Positions 7,292 to 16,083 of a DNA stretch of 40,123 nucleotides are shown piece by piece; position 1 is the stretch's first letter, and each line of letters begins with the position of its first letter. The position numbers and the translations under genes were made by a program. Location: contig JAHJYW010000016.1 of assembly GCA_018827375.1 (NCBI GenBank), positions 1 to 40,123 of the forward strand, given 5' to 3'. A model generated the notes under the pieces. That model was not told the origin of the DNA and did not search any database. It was given only the letters and a program-made list of their open reading frames with translations. The stretch comes from Alphaproteobacteria bacterium. GTDB taxonomy: Bacteria; Pseudomonadota; Alphaproteobacteria; Caulobacterales; Hyphomonadaceae.

Positions 7292-8304
7292 AGCGCGAAA
7301 TGCTTCGACAGTTTCAGGCCCTGGCCCTGATAGTTTGATCCCTTGCCGCCATAAAGCCCTGACGGCTTCGTGGCCATCGGCTCATAGATCAGCTTGGCGA
7401 CCGGCTGGCCGTGCTCAAGGATGAAGGGCACGTCGCGCGAGCGCACTTCCAACACCGCCCGGCTACCGCCCTTGTTCACCCCAAACCCCGGATCGAAAAA
7501 GCCCGCATAATGGGCCCGGAACTCGCCCAGTTCCGGCGCGATCGGCGCCATCTCGGCCGCTTCCATGGCGGCCACTTTCACGGTCTCACGGCTGACGAGA
7601 ATGTAGAAGTCTTCCGGGTTCAGCACGATGCGGCCATGGCGCGGGTAGACAGGCTCCCAGAACTGGCCCGCCTCATGCGCACCAATGCCCCGCAGGTCGA
7701 CAACGCCGGAATGCTGCTTGGCGCGGTAACCTGCCGGTTGCCCTTCAGGCGGCTCCAGATCAATCGAGACGACCCGTTCCTTCAGCGCATCAGGCCGCTT
7801 CCGCTTGAACCGCACCTGCGCCAGCCGGTCGCCGGGCCTTACCATGATCGGGAAAGTGCGCGGGCTCACTTCAAGGTAAAGCGGGCCAGAATAGCCCATG
7901 GGCACGTCGTCGAACGCCCGGCCCCGGTTCGTCACCAGACGCGTGAACACGTCGATCCGACCTGTCGAGCTTTTCGGATTGGCCCGCGCCGAAATGCCGG
8001 GGGGCAGGCGAAGATGCTCCTGCAAGGGAACGAGATAGACGCAGCCTGTCTCCAGAACGGCGCCTTTGTCTGTCAGGTCGATGCGGTGCATGTGCACACC
8101 CGGCTCCTGCAGCATCTCTGCGACAGTGCGGTCCTTGCCCGGCAGGAAGCTCGCGCGCAGGCGGTAGGCATCCTGCGCAAGGCGCAGGTCGAGGCTCGCA
8201 GGCTGCACCTGCCCCGCCTCCAGCGCCAGGTCGCTGCGGATCGCACCTTCAACGACCAGCGCCTCGATTTCGTGGTCGGGCAAAACGCCCGTTTCCTGCA
8301 CCAT
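7288..8304 (-). CDS. dcd: two-domain 2'-deoxycytidine 5'-triphosphate deaminase
   Basis: A dCTP deaminase, converting dCTP to dUTP for thymidylate synthesis. At 338 residues it is nearly twice the length of the E. coli enzyme. It looks like two consecutive dUTPase-fold domains, the long form known from Alphaproteobacteria. The first domain carries QPASLDLRL and the SSTGRIDVFTR stretch. The second carries HSGVVDLRG and then HYAGFFDPGFG. The frame extends upstream to 8355, but the ATG at 8304 follows an AAGGGG site with 8-base spacing and starts with the usual MVQETGVLPD-like N-terminus. It is divergent from metZ and overlaps the stop of the hydroxylase gene by 4 bases. Confidence 0.9.
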   Translation of the reverse strand: MVQETGVLPDHEIEALVVEGAIRSDLALEAGQVQPASLDLRLAQDAYRLRASFLPGKDRTVAEMLQEPGVHMHRIDLTDKGAVLETGCVYLVPLQEHLRLPPGISARANPKSSTGRIDVFTRLVTNRGRAFDDVPMGYSGPLYLEVSPRTFPIMVRPGDRLAQVRFKRKRPDALKERVVSIDLEPPEGQPAGYRAKQHSGVVDLRGIGAHEAGQFWEPVYPRHGRIVLNPEDFYILVSRETVKVAAMEAAEMAPIAPELGEFRAHYAGFFDPGFGVNKGGSRAVLEVRSRDVPFILEHGQPVAKLIYEPMATKPSGLYGGKGSNYQGQGLKLSKHFAL

Positions 8305-8368
8305 CACTTGCACCCCTTGTGCTCTCAGGCATAAGACCCGGTACAGGAAAGACAAGGACTATACCACC

Positions 8369-9571
8369 ATGGCAAACGGGTCAGACTCATCAGGCAAGGC
8401 CAGCTGGAAAGCAGCAACCAAAGCTGTGCGCGGCGGCCTGATGCGGTCAGAGCATGGCGAGATCTCCGAGGCGCTCTACCTGACGTCCGGCTATTCCTAT
8501 GACAGCGCCGAACAAGCCATGGCCCGCATGAAGGGCGAAGAGCCGGGATTCGTCTATTCCCGCTATGGCAGCCCGACCTGCGAAATGCTGCAACAGCGCA
8601 TCGCCCTGATCGAAAACGCGGAAACCTGCCGCGTCACCGCCAGCGGCATGGGCGCCATTTCCTCGGCGATTCTCGCACCGCTCAAGTCTGGCGACCGCGT
8701 TGTCGCCGCGACCGCGCTGTTTGGCTCGTGCCGTTGGATCATCGCCAACCTTATGCCGAAATATGGCATTGAGACGGTATTCGTGGACGGCGCTGACCTT
8801 GATGCCTGGGAACGCGAAATCGCCAAGGGCTGTCAGCTTGTCCTGATCGAAAGCCCAGCCAACCCGCTGCTCGACGGTGTCGACATCGAAGCCGTGTCGA
8901 CGCTTTGTAAGAAAGCCGGCGCCCTTCTTGTCGTGGACAATGTGTTCGCCACGCCCATCCTCCAGAAGCCTCTGGAACTTGGCGCCGATGTCGTCGTCTA
9001 TTCTGGCACCAAGCATATGGATGGCCAGGGCCGCGTCATGCTCGGCGCCATCCTGACCAACTCTCAATATATGGAAGAAGTGTACGATCCGTACCTGCGC
9101 CATGTCGGTCCCGCTGCGGCGCCGTTCAACGCATGGGTCGTGCTCAAGGGACTCGAAACGCTGAAATTGCGCGTCGATGCACAAAGCGCCAGCGCCGCAC
9201 GTATCGCTGACGTTATTGCCGCGCACCCCAATGTCGCCGCTGTGCGCTACCCCCACCGCAAGGACCATCCGCACTATGAAGTCCACAAGCGTCAGATGAC
9301 GAGCGGCGGCACGATGATCGCGCTGTCCGTCAAGGGCGGCCAGGAAGCAGCATTCAAGTTCCTGAATTCATTGGAGCTTGTCGACATCTGCAACAATCTC
9401 GGCGACACCAAGTCCCTCGCCTGCCACCCGTCCAGCACGACACACCGCGCGCTGACCGACGCGGAGCAGGCCGCCATGGGACTCGACCGCAGCTGGATCC
9501 GCTTCTCCGTCGGCCTTGAAGATCCCGATGATCTTGAAGCGGATCTCGTTAACGCTCTTAACAGTGTGTGA
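8369..9571 (+). CDS. metZ: O-succinylhomoserine sulfhydrylase
   Basis: A 400-residue PLP enzyme of the Cys/Met metabolism family. MetZ joins sulfide to O-succinylhomoserine to give homocysteine in methionine synthesis. The PLP lysine is Lys215 in SGTKHMDGQGR, and the upstream VVDNVFATP and VYSRYGSPT stretches are typical. The MDGQGR continuation and neighbourhood (dcd upstream, apaG downstream) favour MetZ over cystathionine gamma-synthase. That distinction is by resemblance and synteny, not proven. Length is normal for the family. apaG begins 24 bases after its stop. Confidence 0.9.
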   Translation: MANGSDSSGKASWKAATKAVRGGLMRSEHGEISEALYLTSGYSYDSAEQAMARMKGEEPGFVYSRYGSPTCEMLQQRIALIENAETCRVTASGMGAISSAILAPLKSGDRVVAATALFGSCRWIIANLMPKYGIETVFVDGADLDAWEREIAKGCQLVLIESPANPLLDGVDIEAVSTLCKKAGALLVVDNVFATPILQKPLELGADVVVYSGTKHMDGQGRVMLGAILTNSQYMEEVYDPYLRHVGPAAAPFNAWVVLKGLETLKLRVDAQSASAARIADVIAAHPNVAAVRYPHRKDHPHYEVHKRQMTSGGTMIALSVKGGQEAAFKFLNSLELVDICNNLGDTKSLACHPSSTTHRALTDAEQAAMGLDRSWIRFSVGLEDPDDLEADLVNALNSV

Positions 9572-9595
9572 AGGAATTCAGATCAATTTCACCCA

Positions 9596-10012
9596 ATGGC
9601 CAGGCGACACGCTCCCCCGCTCTATGAACACATCACGCAAGGCGTGCGCATTCGCGTTCGCCCAAAGTTCATGCATGACGAGTCGGAGCCCTCGCGCGGC
9701 CGTTTCATGTGGTCCTATACGGTCGATGTGGAGAACGAGAGCGACCAGGCCTGGACCATCGTTCGTCGTCATTGGCAGATCGTCGATGCACAAGGCCGCA
9801 TGCAGGCTGTTGATGGTGAAGGCGTGATCGGCCAGACGCCGACGCTGCAGCCCGGTGAACGCTTCAGCTACACGTCCGGCGCGCCGCTTGCTGCTCCGTC
9901 CGGCATGATGAGCGGTACGTATGACCTGCAGGATGAAAGCGGCTTCGAGATTGTCGCGACCATTCCGGTCTTCTCGCTCGACAGCCCTTACGACACGTCG
10001 CTGCCGAGCTAG
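9596..10012 (+). CDS. apaG: ApaG protein
   Basis: A 138-residue single-domain protein of the ApaG family, which adopts an immunoglobulin-like beta fold. Its cellular role is unclear: it is linked to Co/Mg resistance and to levels of diadenosine tetraphosphate. Family marks are the VRPKFMHDESEP region near the start, YTVDVENESDQAWTIVRRHW in the middle and the conserved GMMSGTYDLQDE with a closing FSLD stretch. The ATG at 9596 lacks a close ribosome-binding site; the AAGGA at 9571 is too far, so the start could differ slightly. Its stop shares CTAG with the convergent lipoprotein gene. Confidence 0.92.
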   Translation: MARRHAPPLYEHITQGVRIRVRPKFMHDESEPSRGRFMWSYTVDVENESDQAWTIVRRHWQIVDAQGRMQAVDGEGVIGQTPTLQPGERFSYTSGAPLAAPSGMMSGTYDLQDESGFEIVATIPVFSLDSPYDTSLPS

Positions 10013-11028
10013 GGCTGCACTGCCACAGGCTCTGCTGGCAGGGCCTCTCCCGTATCAATGACACGGAAATGCTTCGCCATCATCTCTGGCGAGAAAACCG
10101 CTGCCAGCTCATCCGATGTTAGCAGGCCCGGCCACTCGGCCAACTGCTCAGGGCCGGCTTCGGCAAACAGGACATTGGCTCCGGCCTGGTCCCCGACAAA
10201 AGCACCATAGGTCTGCAGGGCACGTGCAATGATCTTACCCGTCGGCGAAAGGTCTGACTTTTCGATATTAAAGGCCGGGTCAAGCTGGAGGCGCGCGCCG
10301 AGCGGAAGACCTGTCGTGCCGGGGGCAAAGCCACTGCGCTGCAACCGTGCCGTGCTGGCTGGTCGAACGAAGACGTCAGAGCGGATGTTCGGGCTCGCGA
10401 TCATAAGCGCATGCGGAATACGGCCGGTCTTGATCTCCTCGACACGGATTAGCCCGGCAACCAAGGGAAAACCGGATGGCAGGGCGCTGGCCGCTTCATT
10501 CGGCGTTTCCGCTTCATTCCAGGGCGGATAAACGCCCTTGCCACGCAAGCTGGAGACGACACCAAAGCCTGTCATCCACTTGCCGTCATCACTCTTGCTC
10601 GCCTGATTGAGATCCCATTCGAGGGCGCTGGTCTTGTCGACAATCGCAATATAGCCCGCGCTTGGCGTCTGTGTGGCCATATCATCCGGGATCGGAATCG
10701 CGCGCGGCATGTCGAAACCGCGACCGTATTCACCCGGATAATAATCATAAACGGCCTGTGTCGGCGTCTTGGACATCTCGATATAATAAACCGGTATAGA
10801 CCATTGATCGATATTGATAAAAAGGCTCCCCGCCTCGGCGAGGCCCTTGATCAGTTCAGTCGACTCCGCGTCCGCCACAGCATCGGTGGGGATGGGTGTG
10901 TTCCACGGACTATCATCGGTGAACGGACGCCAGGCGACCGGCGCCTCCGACACGTCTTGTGCCGGGGGCGCTTTGGAACAGGCCGCCAGTAGGGCAGTCA
11001 TCGCGATCAATACGTGGAGCTTTGCCAT
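10009..11028 (-). CDS. lipoprotein of an unnamed secreted family (SPWNTPI motif)
   Basis: A 339-residue protein with a short signal peptide and lipobox LLAAC (Cys17), so it is probably lipid-anchored. The mature part begins with the motif DDSPWNTPIP. A central SGFPLVAGLIRVEEIKTGRIPHA stretch and LPLGARLQLDP with ALQTYGAFVGD follow. I have seen this set in uncharacterised secreted proteins of several phyla, but I know no function or formal name. The ATG at 11028 starts the signal peptide directly; the in-frame ATG at 11049 would add seven polar residues ahead of it. No partner gene is obvious. Confidence 0.8.
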   Translation of the reverse strand: MAKLHVLIAMTALLAACSKAPPAQDVSEAPVAWRPFTDDSPWNTPIPTDAVADAESTELIKGLAEAGSLFINIDQWSIPVYYIEMSKTPTQAVYDYYPGEYGRGFDMPRAIPIPDDMATQTPSAGYIAIVDKTSALEWDLNQASKSDDGKWMTGFGVVSSLRGKGVYPPWNEAETPNEAASALPSGFPLVAGLIRVEEIKTGRIPHALMIASPNIRSDVFVRPASTARLQRSGFAPGTTGLPLGARLQLDPAFNIEKSDLSPTGKIIARALQTYGAFVGDQAGANVLFAEAGPEQLAEWPGLLTSDELAAVFSPEMMAKHFRVIDTGEALPAEPVAVQP

Positions 11029-11075
11029 ACTGTGCGCCTCGCCTGCCATCCGTCTTCGCTCAAGGTTCCGGGCGT

Positions 11076-12215
11076 CTACTTGCTCGGATTGATGAGATAT
11101 TTCTCGCCGGTTGCGCGGCGGTTATAGGCTTCGATCACGGGCAGTTGCAGCGCCTCGGCCAGCGAGATTTCCGACGTGTAGTGGCTGGCGAACGTGGTCT
11201 TCAATTCCTTGCCCACGCGGGCGCGCAGCTTGGCGCGGCCTTCGGCGCCCACTTTCTGCAGGAACGGCGTCAGCAGGAATCCGCCCACGCCCCATGCCAT
11301 GCCAACGCCCGGTGGCAGTGTCGTCGGGCTCATGTCCAGGCGGCCATAGATATAGACCTGCTTGTGCGTCGCCGAACCGTAGCGGCTGTATTCCTTGGCA
11401 TTCATGTTCGCCGCCGCTTCCATCGCGACGAGGATCTGACCCGCAAGGCCGCCGCCACCGATGGCGTCGAAGCCGAGCGTTGCGCCTGTCGTGGCCAGCG
11501 CCTGGATCAGGTCGTTCATGAAGCCGAGCGAGGTGGAATTGACGACATGTTTCGCGCCGATATCGCGGAGGATTTTCTCCTGCGCGTCGGAGCGGACCAC
11601 GTTCACCAGATCGATGCCATCAGCGATACAGATCTTGTTCAGCATCTGGCCGAGGTTGGAGGCAGCCGCCGTGTGCAGCAGCGCCTTGTGGCCTTCCATG
11701 CGCATGACTTCCGTCATGGCGAGCGATGTCAGCGGGTTGACGAAGCACGAAGCGCCATCACGCGCGGTCGCGCCTTCCGGCAGTTCCATGCACTGCGCCA
11801 CGTTGAGCGTGCGGTACTGGGAATACATCTCGCCACCGAGGCCGGCGACCGTCTTGCCGAGCAGGGCCTGCGCAGCGGGGGACGAACCAGCCGCGACAAC
11901 CGTGCCGGCGCCTTCATTCCCAACAGGCATGGACTCATCCACACGCGGCGCCATGGCGCGCATGCCCGCGGCAGGCACTTTGGCTGTGACAACAGGGCGG
12001 TCTGCGGTGCCGGAGGCTTTTGCGCTGCTCATGTCGGCAGCGCCGAGGAGAAGGCCAAGGTCAGACGGATTGATCGGTGTCGCTTCGACACGCACGATCA
12101 CATCGTCCGGGCCGGGCGCCGGAATGTCCACTTCCACCAGCGAGAGCTCAAGCTCCCCGCCGGACTTTACGTGTGAGCGAAGTTGAAGGCCTTTTGACGG
12201 AACATTGGACGCCAT
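11076..12215 (-). CDS. quinone-oxidoreductase-like MDR family dehydrogenase
   Basis: A 379-residue medium-chain dehydrogenase/reductase resembling NADPH:quinone oxidoreductases. The N-terminal GroES-like domain carries IPAPGPDDVIVRVEATPINPSD and a VGNEGAGTVV motif. The Rossmann half begins at NPLTSLAMTEVMRMEGHKALLHTAAASNLGQ. The cysteine cluster of zinc-structural alcohol dehydrogenases is absent, so a zinc-free reductase is more likely. There is an insert of about 25 residues between SDLGLLLG and VGNEGAG, longer than in the short E. coli Qor. The substrate is unknown. A GGGAG ribosome-binding site and a 21-base palindrome lie just upstream. Confidence 0.85.
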   Translation of the reverse strand: MASNVPSKGLQLRSHVKSGGELELSLVEVDIPAPGPDDVIVRVEATPINPSDLGLLLGAADMSSAKASGTADRPVVTAKVPAAGMRAMAPRVDESMPVGNEGAGTVVAAGSSPAAQALLGKTVAGLGGEMYSQYRTLNVAQCMELPEGATARDGASCFVNPLTSLAMTEVMRMEGHKALLHTAAASNLGQMLNKICIADGIDLVNVVRSDAQEKILRDIGAKHVVNSTSLGFMNDLIQALATTGATLGFDAIGGGGLAGQILVAMEAAANMNAKEYSRYGSATHKQVYIYGRLDMSPTTLPPGVGMAWGVGGFLLTPFLQKVGAEGRAKLRARVGKELKTTFASHYTSEISLAEALQLPVIEAYNRRATGEKYLINPSK

Positions 12216-12238
12216 GTGTTTCTCCCTGATGTGTTTTT

Positions 12239-12259
12239 CATGTGCAATTACTGCACATG
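12239..12259. promoter_or_regulatory. perfect palindrome, candidate repressor operator
   Basis: CATGTGCA and TGCACATG form a perfect 8-base inverted repeat around a 5-base centre (ATTAC), 24 bases upstream of the oxidoreductase start on the minus strand. On that strand it is not followed by a run of T, so a terminator for der is unlikely. The size and symmetry fit a TetR- or MarR-type dimer site. No regulator gene is adjacent, so the protein that would bind it is unknown. Confidence 0.45.
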
Positions 12260-12330
12260 CCTACACGCAGGAAGCGCCCCCGTCCAAGTCTTGTAATTTC
12301 GTCCGCGATGCCTAGCGCCCGCCGACAGCC

Positions 12331-13869
12331 CTAATACTTTTGCTTCGGCTTCGCCTTGTAGCGGTTCGCAGGCGTCTGGGCGGCCGCCTTGTCGGCATAG
12401 GGGTTCTTGCCCTGACGCACGAAGAGGCGGATCGGCACACCGTTCATGTCGAACGCATCACGCACACCATTCACAAGGTAGCGCTTGTACTGGTCAGGCA
12501 TCTGCTCACCGCGCGAGGCGATCAACACGAACGTAGGTGGCCGCGCCTTCATCTGCGCCATGTAGCGCGGTTTGATACGCTTGCCGTGCACCGATGGCGG
12601 CGGATGGCGCTCGACCGTATGGCGGAGCCAGCGGTTCAGGTCGCCGGTCTTCACCCGCGCTGTCCAGTTGGCATAGACGCTCACGACGGCCGGCATCAGC
12701 TTTTCGATATTTCGTCCGGTCAGGCCCGACAGGAAAACGATCGGCGCCCCGCCTGCGTTCGGCATCAGGCGGTTGGAGAGGTCGCGGATATGTTTCGCGG
12801 CCGCGTCCGGGTCTTTCACCTTGTCCCATTTGGAGATGACGAGCACGATACCCCGGCCTTCGCGCAAGGCGAGGTCGGCAATCTGCAGGTCCTGCTTCTC
12901 CATGGCTTCGTCGGCGTCCATGACCAGCGCAACAATGTCGGCATATTTCAGCGAACGGATCGTCTCACCGGTCGACATGCGTTCCAGCTTTTCCTGCACG
13001 CGCGCCTTGCGGCGCAGGCCTGCCGTATCGACGAGGCGGATGCGGCGACCTTCCCATTCCCAGTCGATGGAGATGGAATCGCGCGTAATGCCTGCTTCCG
13101 GGCCCGTCAGGAGACGGTCCGATTGCAGCAGCTGGTTGATCAGGGTCGACTTGCCGGCGTTCGGACGGCCGACAATGGCCAGCTTGATCGGTTTGTCAGG
13201 GCGTTCGGGTTCCGGTTCGACATCCACATCGGCTTCTTCAATCGCCGCGACGAGATCGTCGTCCGTGAGGGAAAAGTCATCAATGTCGATATGTGCGAGT
13301 TTCTCAAGAATGTCTTCGCCGCCAAACCGGGTGTAGTCCGGCTCGGCCTCTTCCAGCGCGCGCTCGAAGGCTTCCTCGCCGATCGCCTGCCGGATCGCCT
13401 CATAAAGGTCAGCCATGCCCTCGCCATGCTCGGCCGACAGGCCCACTGGCTCGCCAAAGCCCAGCTCCCAGGCCTCGTTCAGGCCATCGCGGCCCGCTTT
13501 GCCCTCGGCTTTGTTTGCCGCCAGGACGACCGGAATATTGGCCTTGCGCAGCAGCGCGGCAAAGCTCTGGTCCTCGATCGTCACGCCAACCCGCGCATCA
13601 ATCAGGAAGAGCGCGACTTCGGCTTCGGCAATCGCTGCTTCGGTCTGCTGGCGCATGCGCGACTGCAGGCTGTCATCATGGACGTTTTCATAGCCGGCCG
13701 TGTCGACAAGGATCAGCGGCAGGGACGCAAGGCGCCCTTCGGCCTGTTTCCGGTCACGCGTAACGCCCGGCTGGTCATCGACCAGCGCGATTTTCTTGCC
13801 GGCAAGCCGGTTGAACAGCGTCGATTTTCCGACATTTGGACGCCCGAGAATGGCGAGTTTCAGCGGCAT
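12331..13869 (-). CDS. der: ribosome biogenesis GTPase Der
   Basis: Der (EngA), an essential GTPase with two tandem G domains and a C-terminal KH-like domain, acting in 50S ribosome assembly. The first P-loop GRPNVGKST is at residues 9-17 and the second GRPNAGKST near 233-241. The DTAG switch motifs are seen in both domains, and NKAEG and SKWDK-type specificity motifs follow. At 512 residues it is slightly longer than average, mostly through an acidic linker (about residues 200-230) between the G domains. It is the last gene of the minus-strand series panB, TPR protein, bamB, der. A hairpin overlaps the region just before its start. Confidence 0.96.
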   Translation of the reverse strand: MPLKLAILGRPNVGKSTLFNRLAGKKIALVDDQPGVTRDRKQAEGRLASLPLILVDTAGYENVHDDSLQSRMRQQTEAAIAEAEVALFLIDARVGVTIEDQSFAALLRKANIPVVLAANKAEGKAGRDGLNEAWELGFGEPVGLSAEHGEGMADLYEAIRQAIGEEAFERALEEAEPDYTRFGGEDILEKLAHIDIDDFSLTDDDLVAAIEEADVDVEPEPERPDKPIKLAIVGRPNAGKSTLINQLLQSDRLLTGPEAGITRDSISIDWEWEGRRIRLVDTAGLRRKARVQEKLERMSTGETIRSLKYADIVALVMDADEAMEKQDLQIADLALREGRGIVLVISKWDKVKDPDAAAKHIRDLSNRLMPNAGGAPIVFLSGLTGRNIEKLMPAVVSVYANWTARVKTGDLNRWLRHTVERHPPPSVHGKRIKPRYMAQMKARPPTFVLIASRGEQMPDQYKRYLVNGVRDAFDMNGVPIRLFVRQGKNPYADKAAAQTPANRYKAKPKQKY

Positions 13870-13903
13870 AAGCCTGCCCGTTCACTAAGTTGCGGGCGGG
13901 CTT
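13870..13903 (-). repeat. intercistronic hairpin between bamB and der
   Basis: Two 11-base arms (13870-13880 and 13893-13903) pair around a 12-base loop, with one A-C mismatch in the minus-strand RNA. It lies between the bamB stop and the der start. The arm nearest der ends at the start codon and includes the weak purine-rich stretch that would be its ribosome-binding site. It has no T-run on the minus strand, so it is not a standard terminator; it may tune der translation or stabilise an mRNA end. Confidence 0.4.
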
Positions 13904-13918
13904 TGGGGGCCGTGCGCC

Positions 13919-15268
13919 CTATTGGATGGCGATCAGCTTGGCCTCATCGGTGAGGATAAGCAATTTGTCCTGTACGGCGATCGGTTCGAGATAAGCGGTC
14001 GACCCGAGCTTGACAGAGTCGGTCTGCTGCCCGGTTTGGGGTGAAAAGGCAAGCAGTTCTCCCAGCGACGACACGATGATCACCTTTCCAGAGGCCAGAA
14101 TTGGTCCGGCATAGCTAACGCGGCCCTTCTTCTTCTTCTCTTTCTTGAACTTGCGCAGCGGGGTCACCCAATAGACTTCGCCATTGGCCGGGTTGATTGC
14201 CGAGAGTGTATCGTCAACACCCATGATGAACATGAAATCGCCAGCCAGCGCAGGGGCCTGTGTCGATCCGGTCGGGATGGACCAGATCCGCGTGCCGCTA
14301 CGCCCGTCAATCGCAACCGTTACGCCCGACTGGCTGGAGGCAAAAACCATCCCGCCTGACAGGATGGGACGCGAGCCGATATCGTTGATCTCGGAAATCG
14401 GTGTGAACCGGCCGGCCTGCGAGATCGCATCCGTCCAGAGCCGGCGACCGTTGGAGGCAAGATAGGCAATGATCTCGCCCGAAGAATAGGGCGCGATGAT
14501 GAATTCCTCGACCGCAGCCGGGCTGGAACTGCCGAGCACACGGGCAGATTCCGAAATGGCCTGATCGCTCCATTCGGTCTCGCCATTGTCCAGCGACAAG
14601 GCAAATATCTCGTTATTGTTGGAGGCAACAAAGATACGGCCATCCTTGATGGTCGGGGCGCCCGTCATCGGTGCGCCCATTTCGCGCTTCCATTTTTCGG
14701 CGCCCGTCGCGGCGTCCAGCGCCGAGACGAAGCCGAAGCCGCTTGCCACGATCAATGTATCGCCCGTCACGGCGAGGCCGCCGCCGAGCGCCTGCTTGTC
14801 GCGCTTGGTGAGGCCTTTCAGCTTTTTCTTCCAGACAGACTTGCCGTTGGAGAGGTTGCTAGCAACCACGGTCTGGTTTGCGTCCATTGTGAACACTGTG
14901 GTCTCATTGGTCACCGGCGGCGTCGTGATAGCCGATTTCTTGTCGGACTTGGCGCCGACATCGGCTCTCCACGCAATTTTCAGCTGCGAACCGGCGGCAA
15001 CATGCCCGACCACTTTCGTGGCATTGGCGCCCGCCTCGGTCCAGGCTGTGATGACCTGCGGCTCAGGCAGTTCGATCGCGACGTCAGCCAGTTCCGGGTT
15101 CGGCTTTACGGCCTCATCCGCCAGTACCATCGTGATCCGTCCGGCCTTGTCTTCTGCCGTCTTTTCCTTGGCCTTGTTGTTGCCAAAGCTCGGCAAGCTG
15201 CTGCACGAGGCGAGCGACAGCGCAGCGCCAAGGGCAACGACGGCGGCAAGATTACGCGATGGGTTCAT
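13919..15268 (-). CDS. bamB: outer membrane assembly lipoprotein BamB-like (PQQ-type propeller)
   Basis: A 449-residue lipoprotein with signal peptide and lipobox LASC (Cys22), then a beta-propeller of PQQ-like repeats. The repeats show as recurrent units such as VSALDAATGAEKWKREMGAP, SLDNGETEWSD, IDGRSGTRIWSIP and INPANGEVYWVTP. This fits BamB, the propeller subunit of the BAM complex that inserts outer-membrane proteins. A lysine-rich insert (KKEKKKKG, about residues 373-380) lies between two blades. The gene overlaps the TPR membrane-protein gene by 4 bases (ATGA) and precedes der, the usual bamB-der neighbourhood. Assignment rests on architecture and synteny. Confidence 0.9.
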   Translation of the reverse strand: MNPSRNLAAVVALGAALSLASCSSLPSFGNNKAKEKTAEDKAGRITMVLADEAVKPNPELADVAIELPEPQVITAWTEAGANATKVVGHVAAGSQLKIAWRADVGAKSDKKSAITTPPVTNETTVFTMDANQTVVASNLSNGKSVWKKKLKGLTKRDKQALGGGLAVTGDTLIVASGFGFVSALDAATGAEKWKREMGAPMTGAPTIKDGRIFVASNNNEIFALSLDNGETEWSDQAISESARVLGSSSPAAVEEFIIAPYSSGEIIAYLASNGRRLWTDAISQAGRFTPISEINDIGSRPILSGGMVFASSQSGVTVAIDGRSGTRIWSIPTGSTQAPALAGDFMFIMGVDDTLSAINPANGEVYWVTPLRKFKKEKKKKGRVSYAGPILASGKVIIVSSLGELLAFSPQTGQQTDSVKLGSTAYLEPIAVQDKLLILTDEAKLIAIQ

Positions 15269-16014
15269 TGGCCAGTCTCCTCAGACTCTGCAGGGGCGGG
15301 CACGGAAGCCGGCGCTTCGGTCTCTGTATCGGTTGCTTCAGGGGCCGCTTCGATGGCCGCATCTGCCGTCTCGGGGGCAGGAATCGCTGCCAGCGCGAGT
15401 TCGGCACGGCGCACGACGCCCGCTGGAGCGGCTGCGTCATAGCGCAACCTGTTAAATTCTGTCCGGGCGCGGGCATTGTCGCCTGTTGCGAAGGCCTTGG
15501 CGGCAACCAGCTCGCGGGCGAGTGCGCCCAGCGGGCCTTCATCGTCAACGAGGCTGCCCAGTGTCGCTTCAAGCTCGACCATCGACTGGTCATCAGCAAG
15601 GAAATAAGCCTTCTTCAGCAGGGCAATGCGCTCGTAGGGGCCACCCTCGACCGAGCCAATCGCAGCCAATGCGTCGGCTGCGCCTTTTGCATCGCCGCCG
15701 CCTTCATAGAGGGTCTGGGCCAGATAGTTCGCTGCGAGCGGCGACAGCTTGCTGCCCCCATTGGCCAGTTCCGAGAAGGCTGTCTGGGCGGCGGCGTAGG
15801 AGCCGTTATGCAACTCGGACAGGCCGTTTTCCATCTCCAGTGCGCGCGCTGCACGGGCCGCTTCGGCGCGCGGGATGAGCACAAACTCATTCACGGCCAC
15901 CGCCAGCAGCACGAGCCCAAAGGCGCCATACACAAAATACTGGTAGCGGTTCCACCAGCCTTCCAGCTTGTCCTGCCTAAGGCTCTCGTCGACTTCTCCG
16001 AAAATATCGCTCAA
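15265..16014 (-). CDS. YfgM-like tetratricopeptide membrane protein
   Basis: A 249-residue protein with a short cytoplasmic N-terminus (DIFGEVDESLRQDKLEGWWNRY), one membrane span at about residues 27-47, and a periplasmic helical region of TPR-like pairs to about residue 210. It ends in an Ala/Pro/Glu-rich tail. This is the layout of YfgM-type proteins, which in E. coli associate with the Sec translocon and envelope chaperones and sit next to bamB. Its last bases overlap bamB as ATGA, so the two are probably coupled. The acidic low-complexity tail (about residues 212-249) is probably disordered. Confidence 0.82.
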   Translation of the reverse strand: MSDIFGEVDESLRQDKLEGWWNRYQYFVYGAFGLVLLAVAVNEFVLIPRAEAARAARALEMENGLSELHNGSYAAAQTAFSELANGGSKLSPLAANYLAQTLYEGGGDAKGAADALAAIGSVEGGPYERIALLKKAYFLADDQSMVELEATLGSLVDDEGPLGALARELVAAKAFATGDNARARTEFNRLRYDAAAPAGVVRRAELALAAIPAPETADAAIEAAPEATDTETEAPASVPAPAESEETGQ

Positions 16015-16083
16015 TTCAGTCGCTCCGGTGGGTTTGGTGACTCGATCAGGAACCTAGACGCGCTGTGGACAGGCTGCAACGTG

